Assembly: GCA_964494385.1 (NCBI GenBank)
Contig: CAZBSE010000014.1
Span: 1 to 47,546 of the forward strand
Reading direction: 5' to 3'
DNA from: CAZBSE01 sp964494385
Lineage (GTDB): Bacteria > Actinomycetota > Humimicrobiia > Humimicrobiales > Humimicrobiaceae
Length of the DNA: 47,546 nucleotides
Position numbers and translations under genes: made by a program
In this document: piece by piece, positions 26,259 to 34,479 of the stretch
Layout: the number at the start of each line of letters is the position of its first letter
Position numbering within the stretch: position 1 is the stretch's first letter
The notes under the pieces: generated by a model
What the model was told of the DNA's origin: nothing
Databases searched by the model: none
Seen by the model: only the letters and a program-made list of their open reading frames with translations

Positions 26259-26314
26259 CAGTATAATATTATAGCAGATATCTTTTGACTTAAATCCTAA
26301 TTTTTATAAAGTTC

Positions 26315-26347
26315 CGGGGCTATAGAATTACTGCACCTATAGCCCCG
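26315..26347 (-). other. Hairpin between pstS and pstC
   Basis: CGGGGCTATAG (26315-26325) and CTATAGCCCCG (26337-26347) form a perfect 11-bp stem with an 11-base loop. On the minus strand it is followed by an A/T-rich but not T-run sequence, so it is more likely a 3'-end stabiliser of pstS mRNA or a partial terminator than a full stop signal. Confidence 0.7.
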
Positions 26348-26397
26348 TACTTACATAATCTCCTGCCAGAAACGTTAAGATATAGTTTATTTATACC

Positions 26398-27312
26398 TTA
26401 ATATAACGGTACAAATCCAACTTCCAGAGCAATTGCCTGCCCTTCTTCACTTAAAACAAAATCAAGATATGCCTTGCCTATTTCGCTTAAGGCACCTTTG
26501 CGGTAATAGTTATAAAGGCCGCGTGATATCGGATAGCTGCCGTCCTTTACAGTATCAACAGAGAGGTCAATTCCTTCAACAGCTACTGCACCGGCACCCT
26601 TGTCCAAAGCTTCCTGCAGGTAGCCCAGTCCGACATAACCGATGGCATTATCGGTAGTTGTAACAGTATTTACAATATCAGCATTGGACTGAAGAGCCAG
26701 TGCAAGCGGTGAGAATTCGTTTTCTTCCTCACTCTTGCCTACCTGAACTACGGCTTCCAGGAAATATTCATAGGTCCCGGACGCGCTATCTCTTGAGGCC
26801 AGCACTATATTTGCATCAGCTCCACCGACATCCTTCCAATTGGTAATATTGCCTGTAAAAATGTCAGATAACTGTCTTATGGTCAGATCTTCCACACCTT
26901 CTACATTGCCGCTTGAAATTACAGATATACCATCATAAGCCACAACTACTTCAACCAGCTCTATACCCAACCTTTGCGCTTCTTCTATCTCTCCGCTTTT
27001 GGCCTGTCTTGATGCATCGGCAATTTCATTAATTTTATTAATGCACTCTGATATACCTGTTCCCGATCCTCCGCCGCCTACGGTTATGGATCCGCCGAAC
27101 TCTTCCATGAAAGCTGCTGCTGCCGGTTCTGTAAAAGGAAGCAGGGTAGTGGAGCCGGAGATTAAGAGTTCCTGGCCCTCAAACGTTTTTGCTTCAGTTG
27201 CTTCTGCAGATACTGCTTTATCTTTACAGCCAAAGAAAACAGTACTTCCCGCCAATACTGTTATTATTATAAGTATTGCCAGCATAATTAAGCTATTTCT
27301 ACTTTTTATCAA
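26398..27312 (-). CDS. pstS: Phosphate-binding lipoprotein PstS
   Basis: This is a substrate-binding protein of the PBP-like family with the phosphate-loop signatures SGSTTLLPFTEPAA, GGGGSGTGI and LASRDSASGTYEYF. I moved the start to the TTG at 27312 because AAAGGAG lies eight bases upstream and the resulting N-terminus (MIKSRNSLIML...) is a textbook lipoprotein signal with lipobox VFFGC. Longer in-frame starts would add 21 residues that spoil the signal. It delivers phosphate to PstCA. A PHO-box-like array and a -10 lie upstream, between pstB and pstS, so it probably has its own promoter in addition to the operon promoter. Confidence 0.95.
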   Translation of the reverse strand: MIKSRNSLIMLAILIIITVLAGSTVFFGCKDKAVSAEATEAKTFEGQELLISGSTTLLPFTEPAAAAFMEEFGGSITVGGGGSGTGISECINKINEIADASRQAKSGEIEEAQRLGIELVEVVVAYDGISVISSGNVEGVEDLTIRQLSDIFTGNITNWKDVGGADANIVLASRDSASGTYEYFLEAVVQVGKSEEENEFSPLALALQSNADIVNTVTTTDNAIGYVGLGYLQEALDKGAGAVAVEGIDLSVDTVKDGSYPISRGLYNYYRKGALSEIGKAYLDFVLSEEGQAIALEVGFVPLY

Positions 27313-27365
27313 TTCGCTTTCTCCTTTCTCGTTAATAAAATTCTCCCTTGATATCATTGGAGTAG

Positions 27366-27431
27366 ATTCTAACAAATAAAAAGGGGCTTGTTGTTAAAAA
27401 AAAATTAAATAATTATTAAAAAATGCTTAAA
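27366..27431 (-). promoter_or_regulatory. PHO-box-like repeat array and -10 for pstS
   Basis: Four copies of TTTAA (minus strand; at 27427-27431, 27416-27420, 27405-27409 and 27394-27398) recur at exactly 11 bp. A -10 TAGAAT (27366-27371) follows after 22 bases. PhoB/PhoP-type response regulators bind direct repeats at 11-bp period at pst promoters, and the B. subtilis PhoP unit TTAACA is similar to TTTAAC here. Confidence 0.65.
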
Positions 27432-27448
27432 TCTCCTGTGAATAATAA

Positions 27449-28228
27449 TTAACCAAATCTTCCCGTGACATAGTCCTCTGTTCTTTTGTCCTTGGGACTG
27501 GTGAATATCCTATTGGTATCGTCATATTCAACCAGAGTGGCGGGCTGGTCGATATCCTGGGTCAGAAGGAACGCTGTCTTTTGGGAAACCCTGGCTGCCT
27601 GCTGCATATTATGGGTGACTATTATTATAGTATAACTGCTTTTAAGCTCATCTATAAGATCTTCAATTTTCTGGGTTGATATCGGATCAAGGGCAGAAGC
27701 CGGTTCATCCATTAAAATTATCTCCGAATCAACTGCAAGCACCCGTGCAATACACAGCCTCTGCTGCTGTCCTCCGGAAAGATCAAGGGCATTGGTATGA
27801 AGCTTATTTCTTACTTCATCCCAGAGAGCTGCCTTTACCAGGCTGTTCTTTACTATATCGTCCAGTTCGCTTTTGGTATATCTGCTGTGCAGCCTGGGAC
27901 CGTATGCCACATTTTCATAGACAGTCTTGGGAAATGGATTGGGTCTCTGGAAAACCATGCCTATTTTTCTCCGGAGATTTACCACATCGATACCGCTCCT
28001 GTATATATTCATCCCGTCAATTATAATCTCGCCCTCGACACGGGTACCGGAAAGCAGATCATTCATCCGGTTAAAGGTCCTTAAGAATGTGGATTTTCCG
28101 CATCCCGAAGGACCTATAAAAGCAGTGATGGTATTTGCCGGAATATCCAGGGTTATGTTTTCCAAAACCTTGCAGCTGCCGTAATAAAATCCGTAACCCC
28201 TGATTTTAATTTTATCCTCGCCGCTCAT
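27449..28228 (-). CDS. pstB: Phosphate ABC transporter ATPase PstB
   Basis: This 259-residue ATPase has Walker A GPSGCGKST (about 38-46), Q-loop VFQRPNPFPKTVYENVAYG typical of PstB, signature LSGGQQQR, Walker B IILMDEPASALDP and the H-loop VTHNM. It powers PstSCA. AAGGAG lies three bases before the ATG. It is placed before pstS, whereas the common order is pstS-C-A-B(-phoU); there is no phoU in the operon. Confidence 0.97.
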   Translation of the reverse strand: MSGEDKIKIRGYGFYYGSCKVLENITLDIPANTITAFIGPSGCGKSTFLRTFNRMNDLLSGTRVEGEIIIDGMNIYRSGIDVVNLRRKIGMVFQRPNPFPKTVYENVAYGPRLHSRYTKSELDDIVKNSLVKAALWDEVRNKLHTNALDLSGGQQQRLCIARVLAVDSEIILMDEPASALDPISTQKIEDLIDELKSSYTIIIVTHNMQQAARVSQKTAFLLTQDIDQPATLVEYDDTNRIFTSPKDKRTEDYVTGRFG

Positions 28229-28250
28229 ATGCTCCTTGCAACCAATTACT

Positions 28251-28478
28251 TTAGGCTATTTTTCCCAGTATATATTTACTTTTTCTAATCTCGGATATTT
28301 CCTTTTTCAGCTCATCGACTTTCCGGGCCAGAAATTCTATACACTCCTGCTGCTTCCTGACCTGTTCCCTTAAGCGGAATTCTTTACTGTAGCCCATTTC
28401 TTTTAAAGTCAGAAGATAGCCGCTTGATAAAAGGATAAATTTAATTTCTTCCTCAACCGGACCAATGCTATCGCTCAT
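28251..28478 (-). CDS. Small coiled-coil protein heading the pst operon
   Basis: I do not recognise this 75-residue protein. Residues 1-30 are mixed (VEEEIKFILLSSGYLLTLKEMGYSKEF) and residues 32-66 form a heptad-like, charged coiled coil (REQVRKQQECIEFLARKVDELKKEISEIRK). There is no signal peptide or membrane segment. AAGGAG lies five bases before the ATG, a strong start. It is the first gene after the PHO-box-like promoter and 22 bases before pstB, so it should be phosphate-regulated; it occupies the position where a regulatory subunit such as PhoU might be expected. Confidence 0.75.
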   Translation of the reverse strand: MSDSIGPVEEEIKFILLSSGYLLTLKEMGYSKEFRLREQVRKQQECIEFLARKVDELKKEISEIRKSKYILGKIA

Positions 28479-28624
28479 TTAATCTCCTTATAAATTATCA
28501 ATTAATAAGATTTATTTTGAGATTGCAGCTTAATGGGCCGTGATGAATGTGTCTAAGTTAAATGCTTCCAATTTTCTATAATTTAATCAACTCTATAAAA
28601 ACAATTCAGCCTTTCAATTTGGAT

Positions 28625-28690
28625 ATTATAGCAGTAATTACGCTAAGAGATGTTTAAAAATTATTAAAAAATTATTAAATTTAAGTTAAA
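28625..28690 (-). promoter_or_regulatory. PHO-box-like repeat array and -10 for the pst operon
   Basis: On the minus strand TTTAA recurs at 28686-28690, 28675-28679, 28664-28668 and 28654-28658 (steps of 11, 11 and 10 bp). After 23 bases comes a perfect -10 TATAAT (28625-28630) with no good -35, as in PhoB/PhoP-activated promoters. The leader to the first gene is about 140 bases. The rest of the 383-base gap (28691-28861) is AT-rich and shows no gene. Confidence 0.65.
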
Positions 28691-28861
28691 GGGATTGGGA
28701 TGTATGCTTATAATTATTATATAAAGTGTTGCTTCTTTAAAACTAGAAGATTGTTTAACATAAAATTTAAAATACAGAATAATAGCTAATTTTAATAAAC
28801 AATTCTTGGCCTATTTATAATACAATATTATTTTTATATTGAAATAATACTTATAATTCAC

Positions 28862-29338
28862 CTACTCCAGCAGCTCCCCCGCAAACTTCTCTATATTCTC
28901 CACTTCTATCTTTGAAACAGGTTCGGTTGTTTTATATGCCTTCTGCATTGTATTTCTAAAAAGCGGACTCATCCTTCCCCAGATCATCTCATAACCGAAA
29001 TAGCCTTTAACTGCTTTTTCCAGCAGCTCTCCGGGAAAACCCTTCTTTATCTCTTCCTGCCAATTTTCATCTGCTCCGCACATAAAGACACCCGTTTTCA
29101 TATTTAAAAGGGTTTTTAAGTTCCTGGTTACGAATTTCCTTACCAGTCTATTCATCCTGAACATAAAAAAGGACCCTCCAATTACTGCCAGGTCATAATC
29201 TTCCGGCTTTACCCTTATGTTCCTCTTAAGGTCAACCATTTCAACTCCATGCCCCTTTTTCTTCAGTATCTCTTCCAGCATACCTGCGCATTTTTCAGTG
29301 GTGCCGTACCTTGTTGCGTAAGCAATCATTATTTTCAT
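28862..29338 (-). CDS. Flavodoxin-domain protein (HemG-like)
   Basis: This 158-residue protein begins with the FMN phosphate-binding loop in MKIMIAYATRYGTTEKCA and continues with the flavodoxin fold strands (YDLAVIGGSFFMF, KTGVFMCGADENW). It fits the flavodoxin_5 family, which includes menaquinone-dependent protoporphyrinogen oxidase HemG and uncharacterised relatives. No haem genes are nearby, so I would not call it HemG. It could carry electrons in an anaerobe. AAAGGAG is eight bases before the ATG. Confidence 0.8.
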   Translation of the reverse strand: MKIMIAYATRYGTTEKCAGMLEEILKKKGHGVEMVDLKRNIRVKPEDYDLAVIGGSFFMFRMNRLVRKFVTRNLKTLLNMKTGVFMCGADENWQEEIKKGFPGELLEKAVKGYFGYEMIWGRMSPLFRNTMQKAYKTTEPVSKIEVENIEKFAGELLE

Positions 29339-29454
29339 TCTATAGACTCCTTTCGTAAATAATTTTAAACACCCTGCTAAAAGTGTGTTTATTTTATTAT
29401 ATAAAAATTTATGTAAAGTATAAATTTTATATATAAATATATCTTATTATTCAT

Positions 29455-29483
29455 TTGCCTGATTAGGAAAATATCATTATAAT
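29455..29483 (+). promoter_or_regulatory. Promoter for the ABC-2 exporter operon
   Basis: TTGCCT (29455-29460), a 17-base spacer and a perfect TATAAT (29478-29483) lie 31 bases upstream of the ATP-binding protein start. Confidence 0.55.
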
Positions 29484-29514
29484 TTAAAAAATATATTTAA
29501 CAGAGTATAAATCT

Positions 29515-30432
29515 ATGGATGAGACCATAATACAGGTAAAAAATCTGTGCAAATCCTACGGCAAGATAAAAGCGGTAGATGATATCTCTTTTGAAGTATA
29601 TAAAGGGGAAATATTCGGACTGGTCGGCCCCAATGGTGCCGGCAAGACCACTGCCATAGAGTGCATAGAAGGACTGCGGAAACCTGGATCGGGGAGCATT
29701 GCGGTACTGGGATTAAATCCGGCTGCCAACGGAAGGACCTTAAGAAATTCCATCGGCATCCAGCTGCAGGAATCACAGCTTCCGGGAAGAATAAAAGTAT
29801 GGGAAGCAATATCCCTTTTTTCCTCTTTTTATAAAAAAAATATAGAAAGCGGACCCCTGCTTGGGGACCTTGGTCTGGAAGAAAAAAAAGGCGCTTATTT
29901 TGATAAACTGTCGGGTGGTCAGAAACAGAGGCTTTTTATTGCACTGGCACTGCTCAATGATCCTGAACTTATATTCCTTGATGAACTTACTACCGGTCTG
30001 GACCCACAGGCCAGGAGGGTGGCCTGGGACCTAATAACCAGTATAAAGGATAAGGGAAAGACCATATTCCTTACCACTCATTTTATGGAAGAAGCGGAAA
30101 AACTGTGCGACAGGGTGGCAGTAATGGACCAGGGAAAAATAATAGCACTGGATACACCTAAAAATTTAATAAAGGATATGAGTGCGGAAACGCGTCTTGT
30201 ATTTAATGTAGTCGGTACATTTGAATTGAATTCCTTAGAAGCTATTGAAAGCATAAGCAAATACGAAAAAAAAGATGATAAAATAATTATATACGGCCAT
30301 GATAACCGGATGGTCAGGGACGCGGTTAATGTCCTGGTTAAAAACAATGTTGATTTCCGTGATCTAAAAACAGAACAGCCGACACTGGAAGATGTATTCC
30401 TGGCCCTTACCGGAAAAGAAATACGAAATTAA
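29515..30432 (+). CDS. ABC-2 type exporter, ATP-binding protein (DrrA-like)
   Basis: This 305-residue ATPase has Walker A GPNGAGKTT (about 42-50), signature LSGGQKQR, Walker B LIFLDELTTGLDP (Leu in place of the usual Pro after Glu) and H-loop TTHFMEEAE. The last ~80 residues form the DrrA-type C-terminal domain ending in PTLEDVFLALTG. Such proteins power export of drugs, lipids or polysaccharides with a separate ABC-2 permease, which is the next gene nine bases downstream. The Shine-Dalgarno sequence is weak. Confidence 0.93.
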   Translation: MDETIIQVKNLCKSYGKIKAVDDISFEVYKGEIFGLVGPNGAGKTTAIECIEGLRKPGSGSIAVLGLNPAANGRTLRNSIGIQLQESQLPGRIKVWEAISLFSSFYKKNIESGPLLGDLGLEEKKGAYFDKLSGGQKQRLFIALALLNDPELIFLDELTTGLDPQARRVAWDLITSIKDKGKTIFLTTHFMEEAEKLCDRVAVMDQGKIIALDTPKNLIKDMSAETRLVFNVVGTFELNSLEAIESISKYEKKDDKIIIYGHDNRMVRDAVNVLVKNNVDFRDLKTEQPTLEDVFLALTGKEIRN

Positions 30433-30441
30433 GGAGGTATT

Positions 30442-31185
30442 TTGAAATCTCTTTTAAGGCTTACGGTAGTTGAATTAAAGTTATACCTAAGGGAGCCCAT
30501 AGCAGTTTTCTTTACCCTGGTCTATGCACCGATGCTGCTTCTTCTTTTTGGTTTTATCTGGGGAAATGAACCCGATCCCTATTATGGAGGATTGGGCTTT
30601 ATTGATTTAATGCTTCCTGCCTATATCGGACTTATTATAGTCAACGTTGGCCTTATGAGTGTTCCCATCGCCACTGCCCAGGACAGGGAAAAAGGGATCT
30701 TGAGAAGATTTTTTTCCACGCCTGCTTCCCCTGCGGTATACCTCTTTTCTAATGTTTTTGTTTATTACTTAATGTCGTTTGCCGGCATGATACTGCTTTT
30801 TCTTGTAGGAAAATTTGTATTCAATGTCACCTTTGAAGGAAATATCTTCAGCATCTTCGCCGGCTTTACCATCAGCGCCTTATCTTTTTTTGCTTTCGGC
30901 TACATGATTGCAAGTGTCTCGCCTACTGCCAGAACGGCCCAGGTAGCGGGAATGCTTTTGGCTTTTCCCATGATGTTTCTTTCCGGAGCCACTATCCCCC
31001 TTGAAGTTTTTAAAGATAAAGTGACAACCGTAAGTAAATTCATTCCCCTTACCTATGTGGTTAATTTCATGAAAGGGCTGTGGGTGGGTCACAGCTGGTC
31101 GGAACACTGGCTGGATATACTCGTAATCCTTGGTCTACTGGTAGTGGGAGCAGCTGTATCAGTTAAAACCTTTAAATGGGAATAA
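30442..31185 (+). CDS. ABC-2 type exporter, permease
   Basis: This 247-residue protein has six transmembrane helices, begins with a cytoplasmic LRLTVVELKLYLREPIAVFFTLVYAP segment, and contains DREKGILRRFFSTPASPAVYL, the ABC-2 permease signature. It is the membrane partner of the preceding ATPase. The TTG start is supported by AAGGAGGT just upstream, one of the strongest ribosome sites in the window. Confidence 0.93.
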   Translation: MKSLLRLTVVELKLYLREPIAVFFTLVYAPMLLLLFGFIWGNEPDPYYGGLGFIDLMLPAYIGLIIVNVGLMSVPIATAQDREKGILRRFFSTPASPAVYLFSNVFVYYLMSFAGMILLFLVGKFVFNVTFEGNIFSIFAGFTISALSFFAFGYMIASVSPTARTAQVAGMLLAFPMMFLSGATIPLEVFKDKVTTVSKFIPLTYVVNFMKGLWVGHSWSEHWLDILVILGLLVVGAAVSVKTFKWE

Positions 31186-31193
31186 TCAAATCA

Positions 31194-31733
31194 ATGCACG
31201 TAACACATAAAATTGGAAACTCTATACTTACACTAATTACCGGGGATATAACCACCCAGGATACTGAAGCAATAGTCAACGCCGCAAATAACGAGCTTAC
31301 TCCTGGCGGGGGCGTTTCCGGCGCCATTCACAGAGCAGCAGGGCCCGGACTCTGGGAAGAATGTAAAACTAAAGGAGGCTGCAGCACCGGTGAAGCCAAA
31401 CTTACAAAGGGATATAATCTTGGAGCAAAATATGTAATACATACTGTTGGCCCCGTATACAGCGGAAGTGCAGGTGACCCCCGGAAACTTGAAAACAGCT
31501 ACCGGAACAGTCTGGCTCTTGCCTTAAAAACCAATATTAAAAGTATTTCCTTCCCCTCCATAAGCACCGGAATATTTGGTTACCCGGTAGAAAAAGCATC
31601 AATTATTGCACTTGAAACCATCCTTGATTTTATTAAAGAACATCCGGAAATCGAACTCGTGCAGATGGTACTGTTTTCTGAAGCAGGTTTCAGCGTATAT
31701 AAATCATCCCTGGAAAAGATTATAAAAGAGTAG
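31194..31733 (+). CDS. Macrodomain protein (O-acetyl-ADP-ribose deacetylase-like)
   Basis: This ~179-residue protein has the MacroD-type motifs: LITGDITTQDTEAIVNAANNEL, the loop TPGGGVSGAIHRAAG, HTVGPVY, and SISFPSISTGIFGYP. Such enzymes hydrolyse O-acetyl-ADP-ribose or remove ADP-ribose from proteins. I chose ATG 31194; an in-frame ATG at 31176 would overlap the permease by ten bases and add six residues. Neither has a strong Shine-Dalgarno sequence, so it is probably coupled to the exporter genes. Confidence 0.92.
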   Translation: MHVTHKIGNSILTLITGDITTQDTEAIVNAANNELTPGGGVSGAIHRAAGPGLWEECKTKGGCSTGEAKLTKGYNLGAKYVIHTVGPVYSGSAGDPRKLENSYRNSLALALKTNIKSISFPSISTGIFGYPVEKASIIALETILDFIKEHPEIELVQMVLFSEAGFSVYKSSLEKIIKE

Positions 31734-31742
31734 AAAAACAAA

Positions 31743-34085
31743 TTAAGAGCACTTGGAGAAACCACAGTTCCTGCAGATGTAACAGCCCCCTTCGGGTTCC
31801 ATCAGTCCGCTGCATTCCGGGCATACCATAATCGACCTGGGTCCGTTGGTTATGCCCATATCAAACTTAGTGGACCCTCTCAGATAAAAATCTACGGCCT
31901 TGCTCATTGCATCGGGACAGGAAAGAACATGAGTTTCGGAATCAGCTATGCAGGTTATACATCTTACTCCCTCTAACTGATTCTTTACCGACTCTATATC
32001 AATACCCGACCTGATGGCAATACTTATAAGCCTGCCCACGGCTTCGGTCAGGGCGGCGCATCCCTCTTCACCGGTATTCGTAAATACCTCGCATATTCCG
32101 TTTTCATCCGAATTGACGGTAACGTAAAGCTTCCCGCAATTTCCTATCTTATACTTTTTGGTCATACCGTAGGTTACTTCCGGCCTTTCTCTGGGCTTAA
32201 GTCTTTCTTTTTTTTCTGCATCTTCCTTTCCAGTTTTTTCTTTACTTGAACCCTTTGCCTTCTCCTCTGCTTCCTTAAGTTTTACAATAACTTTTCCTTT
32301 TGCATTTTTCCTTCCCTTTACCTGAAGCACCTGGGTGTCCCTGCTGTTGTCCCTGAAAATAGTTATGCCCTTACAATCCAGCCTATAAGCCAGCATATAT
32401 ACATTTTCCACATCCTTAACCGTGGCATCATTGGCGAAATTAACCGTTTTGGAAACAGCGTTATCCACAAATTTCTGAAAAGCGGCCTGCGTCCTTACGT
32501 GCCATTTCGGAGATATTTCATGTGCGGTTACAAATATCCTCTTATACTCCGGGGGTATCTCGTTAATATCCTTTAAATTCCCGGTCTCTGCTATTTTCTC
32601 CATAATCTTCTTGCTGTAAAACCCCCCGTCTGCTGCAGCCTTTTTAAAATATTTGTTAACCTCGACCAGCCTGTCATTGTCCATAACATTTTTAACAAAG
32701 GAAATGGCAAACAACGGTTCCACTCCGCTCGAACAATCGGCAATAATGCTTAAGGTTCCCGTAGGGGCGATGGTGGTAGTGGTGGCATTTCTAATTTCAT
32801 AGCCATCGGGACTGTCGTATATGCTCCCCTTGAAGTTCGGGAACACCCCCCTTTCCTTTGCCAACAATTTTGACTCATTTTTGGATTCATCCTGAATGAA
32901 GCTCATAATCTTCTGTGCAAGCTCCAGGGCCTCCTCGCTGTTATAAGGGATGCCCAGCATAATAAGTAGGTCCGCATATCCCATCACTCCCAGTCCTATC
33001 TTCCTGTTTCCGTGAACCATTTTATTTATTTTCTCCAGGGGGTATCTGCTCATATCAATAACATCATCCAAAAACCTCACGGCTATACGGACCACTTCCT
33101 TTAATTTGCTGTAATCCACTTTTCTTATACCTTCTTCTTCCTTTACCATATGAGCAAGATTTATGGATCCCAGATTACAGGCCTCGTAGGGCAGCAGGGG
33201 CTGCTCGCCGCAGGGATTGGTGCTTTCAATCTGTCCCTGGTTAGGGGTCGGGTTATCCTTATTCAGCCTGTCCAGAAATATTATACCCGGATCGCCGTTC
33301 TTCCACGCATGTTCGACGATTTTACCGAATATTTCTCTTGCCCCGTATCTGTCCACCACTTCTTTGGTTCTGGGATTTATAATCTCATACTTGTCATTAT
33401 TTTCCACTGCTTTCATGAATGCTTCAGTCACTCCCACGGAAATATTAAAATTGGTCAGTTTCTCATTATTGTCTTTGGAGGTGATGAAATCCAGGATATC
33501 AGGATGATCCACCCTTAGAATTCCCATATTCGCACCCCTTCTGGTGCCCCCCTGCTTTATGGTGTCAGTCGCGGCGTTAAAAACAGTCATAAATGATATC
33601 GGACCGCTGGAGACGCCTTTGGTAGAAAGGACCACATCGTTTTTCGGTCTTATATGGGAAAATGAATAGCCGACTCCCCCGCCTGATTTTTGTATCAGTG
33701 CAGTCTCCTTAAGCGCCTCGAAAATATCAGTCATCGAATCGCCTACCGGAAGAACAAAGCAGGCAGCAAGCTGCTGGAGTTCCTTGCCCGCATTCATAAG
33801 CGTGGGTGAATTCGGAAGAAAATCAAGATCCGACATAATATTAAAAAACTGTTTTTCTGCTTCTTTTATTTCCTGTTCCGATTTACCGTAACCCTTCTCC
33901 GCAGAGGCTATATTTTTAGCTACCCTTACAAACATATCCCTGGGTTTTTCTAAAAGGGTCCCTTCTTCATCTCTTTTTAAATACCTTCTTTCCAGGACCT
34001 TTACGGCATTTTCGGATAGTTTTATTTTTTTACTTAAGTAGTAATCATTTTGGCTTTTTTTATTTGATTCTTTGGTCTCTTTCAT
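31743..34085 (-). CDS. nrdJ: Cobalamin-dependent (class II) ribonucleotide reductase
   Basis: This ~780-residue enzyme has the class II signatures: QQLAACFVLPVGDSM, SGGGVGYSFSHIRP, TNPCGEQPLLPYEACNLGSINLAHM and ATTTTIAPTGTLSIIADCSSGVEPLF. A linker rich in Lys/Glu leads to a C-terminal TSCPD-type domain and a zinc ribbon (CPECSGLMEPEGGCYICRNCGFSKCS). It makes deoxyribonucleotides using adenosylcobalamin and needs no oxygen. I moved the start to ATG 34085 because GGGAGAG lies upstream; a TTG at 34103 is within that region. Its promoter carries two NrdR boxes. Confidence 0.96.
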   Translation of the reverse strand: MKETKESNKKSQNDYYLSKKIKLSENAVKVLERRYLKRDEEGTLLEKPRDMFVRVAKNIASAEKGYGKSEQEIKEAEKQFFNIMSDLDFLPNSPTLMNAGKELQQLAACFVLPVGDSMTDIFEALKETALIQKSGGGVGYSFSHIRPKNDVVLSTKGVSSGPISFMTVFNAATDTIKQGGTRRGANMGILRVDHPDILDFITSKDNNEKLTNFNISVGVTEAFMKAVENNDKYEIINPRTKEVVDRYGAREIFGKIVEHAWKNGDPGIIFLDRLNKDNPTPNQGQIESTNPCGEQPLLPYEACNLGSINLAHMVKEEEGIRKVDYSKLKEVVRIAVRFLDDVIDMSRYPLEKINKMVHGNRKIGLGVMGYADLLIMLGIPYNSEEALELAQKIMSFIQDESKNESKLLAKERGVFPNFKGSIYDSPDGYEIRNATTTTIAPTGTLSIIADCSSGVEPLFAISFVKNVMDNDRLVEVNKYFKKAAADGGFYSKKIMEKIAETGNLKDINEIPPEYKRIFVTAHEISPKWHVRTQAAFQKFVDNAVSKTVNFANDATVKDVENVYMLAYRLDCKGITIFRDNSRDTQVLQVKGRKNAKGKVIVKLKEAEEKAKGSSKEKTGKEDAEKKERLKPRERPEVTYGMTKKYKIGNCGKLYVTVNSDENGICEVFTNTGEEGCAALTEAVGRLISIAIRSGIDIESVKNQLEGVRCITCIADSETHVLSCPDAMSKAVDFYLRGSTKFDMGITNGPRSIMVCPECSGLMEPEGGCYICRNCGFSKCS

Positions 34086-34121
34086 TAATAACAACTCTCC
34101 CAAACTCTTAGAAAATAATAT

Positions 34122-34199
34122 AAAACCGGCCCGGCTTTTCTTTAAATTACTCCTCTGCCAATCCCGGATCCCGCCAGAAGGAGACAGAAAACCCCGGGA
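34122..34199 (-). other. GC-rich structured leader of nrdJ
   Basis: Within the 460-base divergent gap 34086-34545, the minus-strand leader of nrdJ has an oddly GC-rich stretch. TCCCGG (34194-34199) and CCGGGA (34162-34167) can pair, enclosing a CTCC...GGAG stem, and AAAAGCCGGG-CCGGTTTT (34122-34139) can form a short hairpin followed by ATATTATTTT, perhaps an attenuator. I see no cobalamin-riboswitch box. No gene lies in the gap apart from the ends described. Confidence 0.4.
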
Positions 34200-34259
34200 A
34201 AATAATTTTTATTATTTTTACCTTTATGAGAATTAATATTGTCCTGAAAATCTACTTAT

Positions 34260-34312
34260 AACCACTATATTGTACAGTTATAAATATTAGTACGCTATAT
34301 ATTGTATGTCAA
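34260..34312 (-). promoter_or_regulatory. nrdJ promoter with two NrdR boxes
   Basis: On the minus strand the promoter is TTGACA (34307-34312), 17 bases, TAATAT (34284-34289). One NrdR box, ACGCTATATATTGTAT (34292-34307, plus-strand reading), matches the published consensus acaCwAtATaTwGtgt at 14 of 16 positions and fills the spacer. A second, weaker box (34260-34275, core CACTATATTG) lies 32 bp away near the start site. Paired boxes about three helical turns apart are known for NrdR. Confidence 0.78.
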
Positions 34313-34470
34313 TAGAAATCTGTTTTTTAGCTAAAAAAATAAGACATTAAAGATTATTTTTACAATGCACCGTGCCGCAGATAAAAAAACTTCCTTTCCG
34401 GTTGATTTTTATCACAACTATTAGTATATAAAAGTTTTTTTGGCTATCAATACAATATAATAATCATTTC

Positions 34471-34479
34471 TGGTATAAT
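34471..34479 (+). promoter_or_regulatory. Extended -10 promoter for the bS22-like gene
   Basis: TGGTATAAT is a perfect extended -10 (TATAAT at 34474-34479). The predicted start is about 60 bases before the small ribosomal protein gene. The -35 is poor. Confidence 0.55.
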
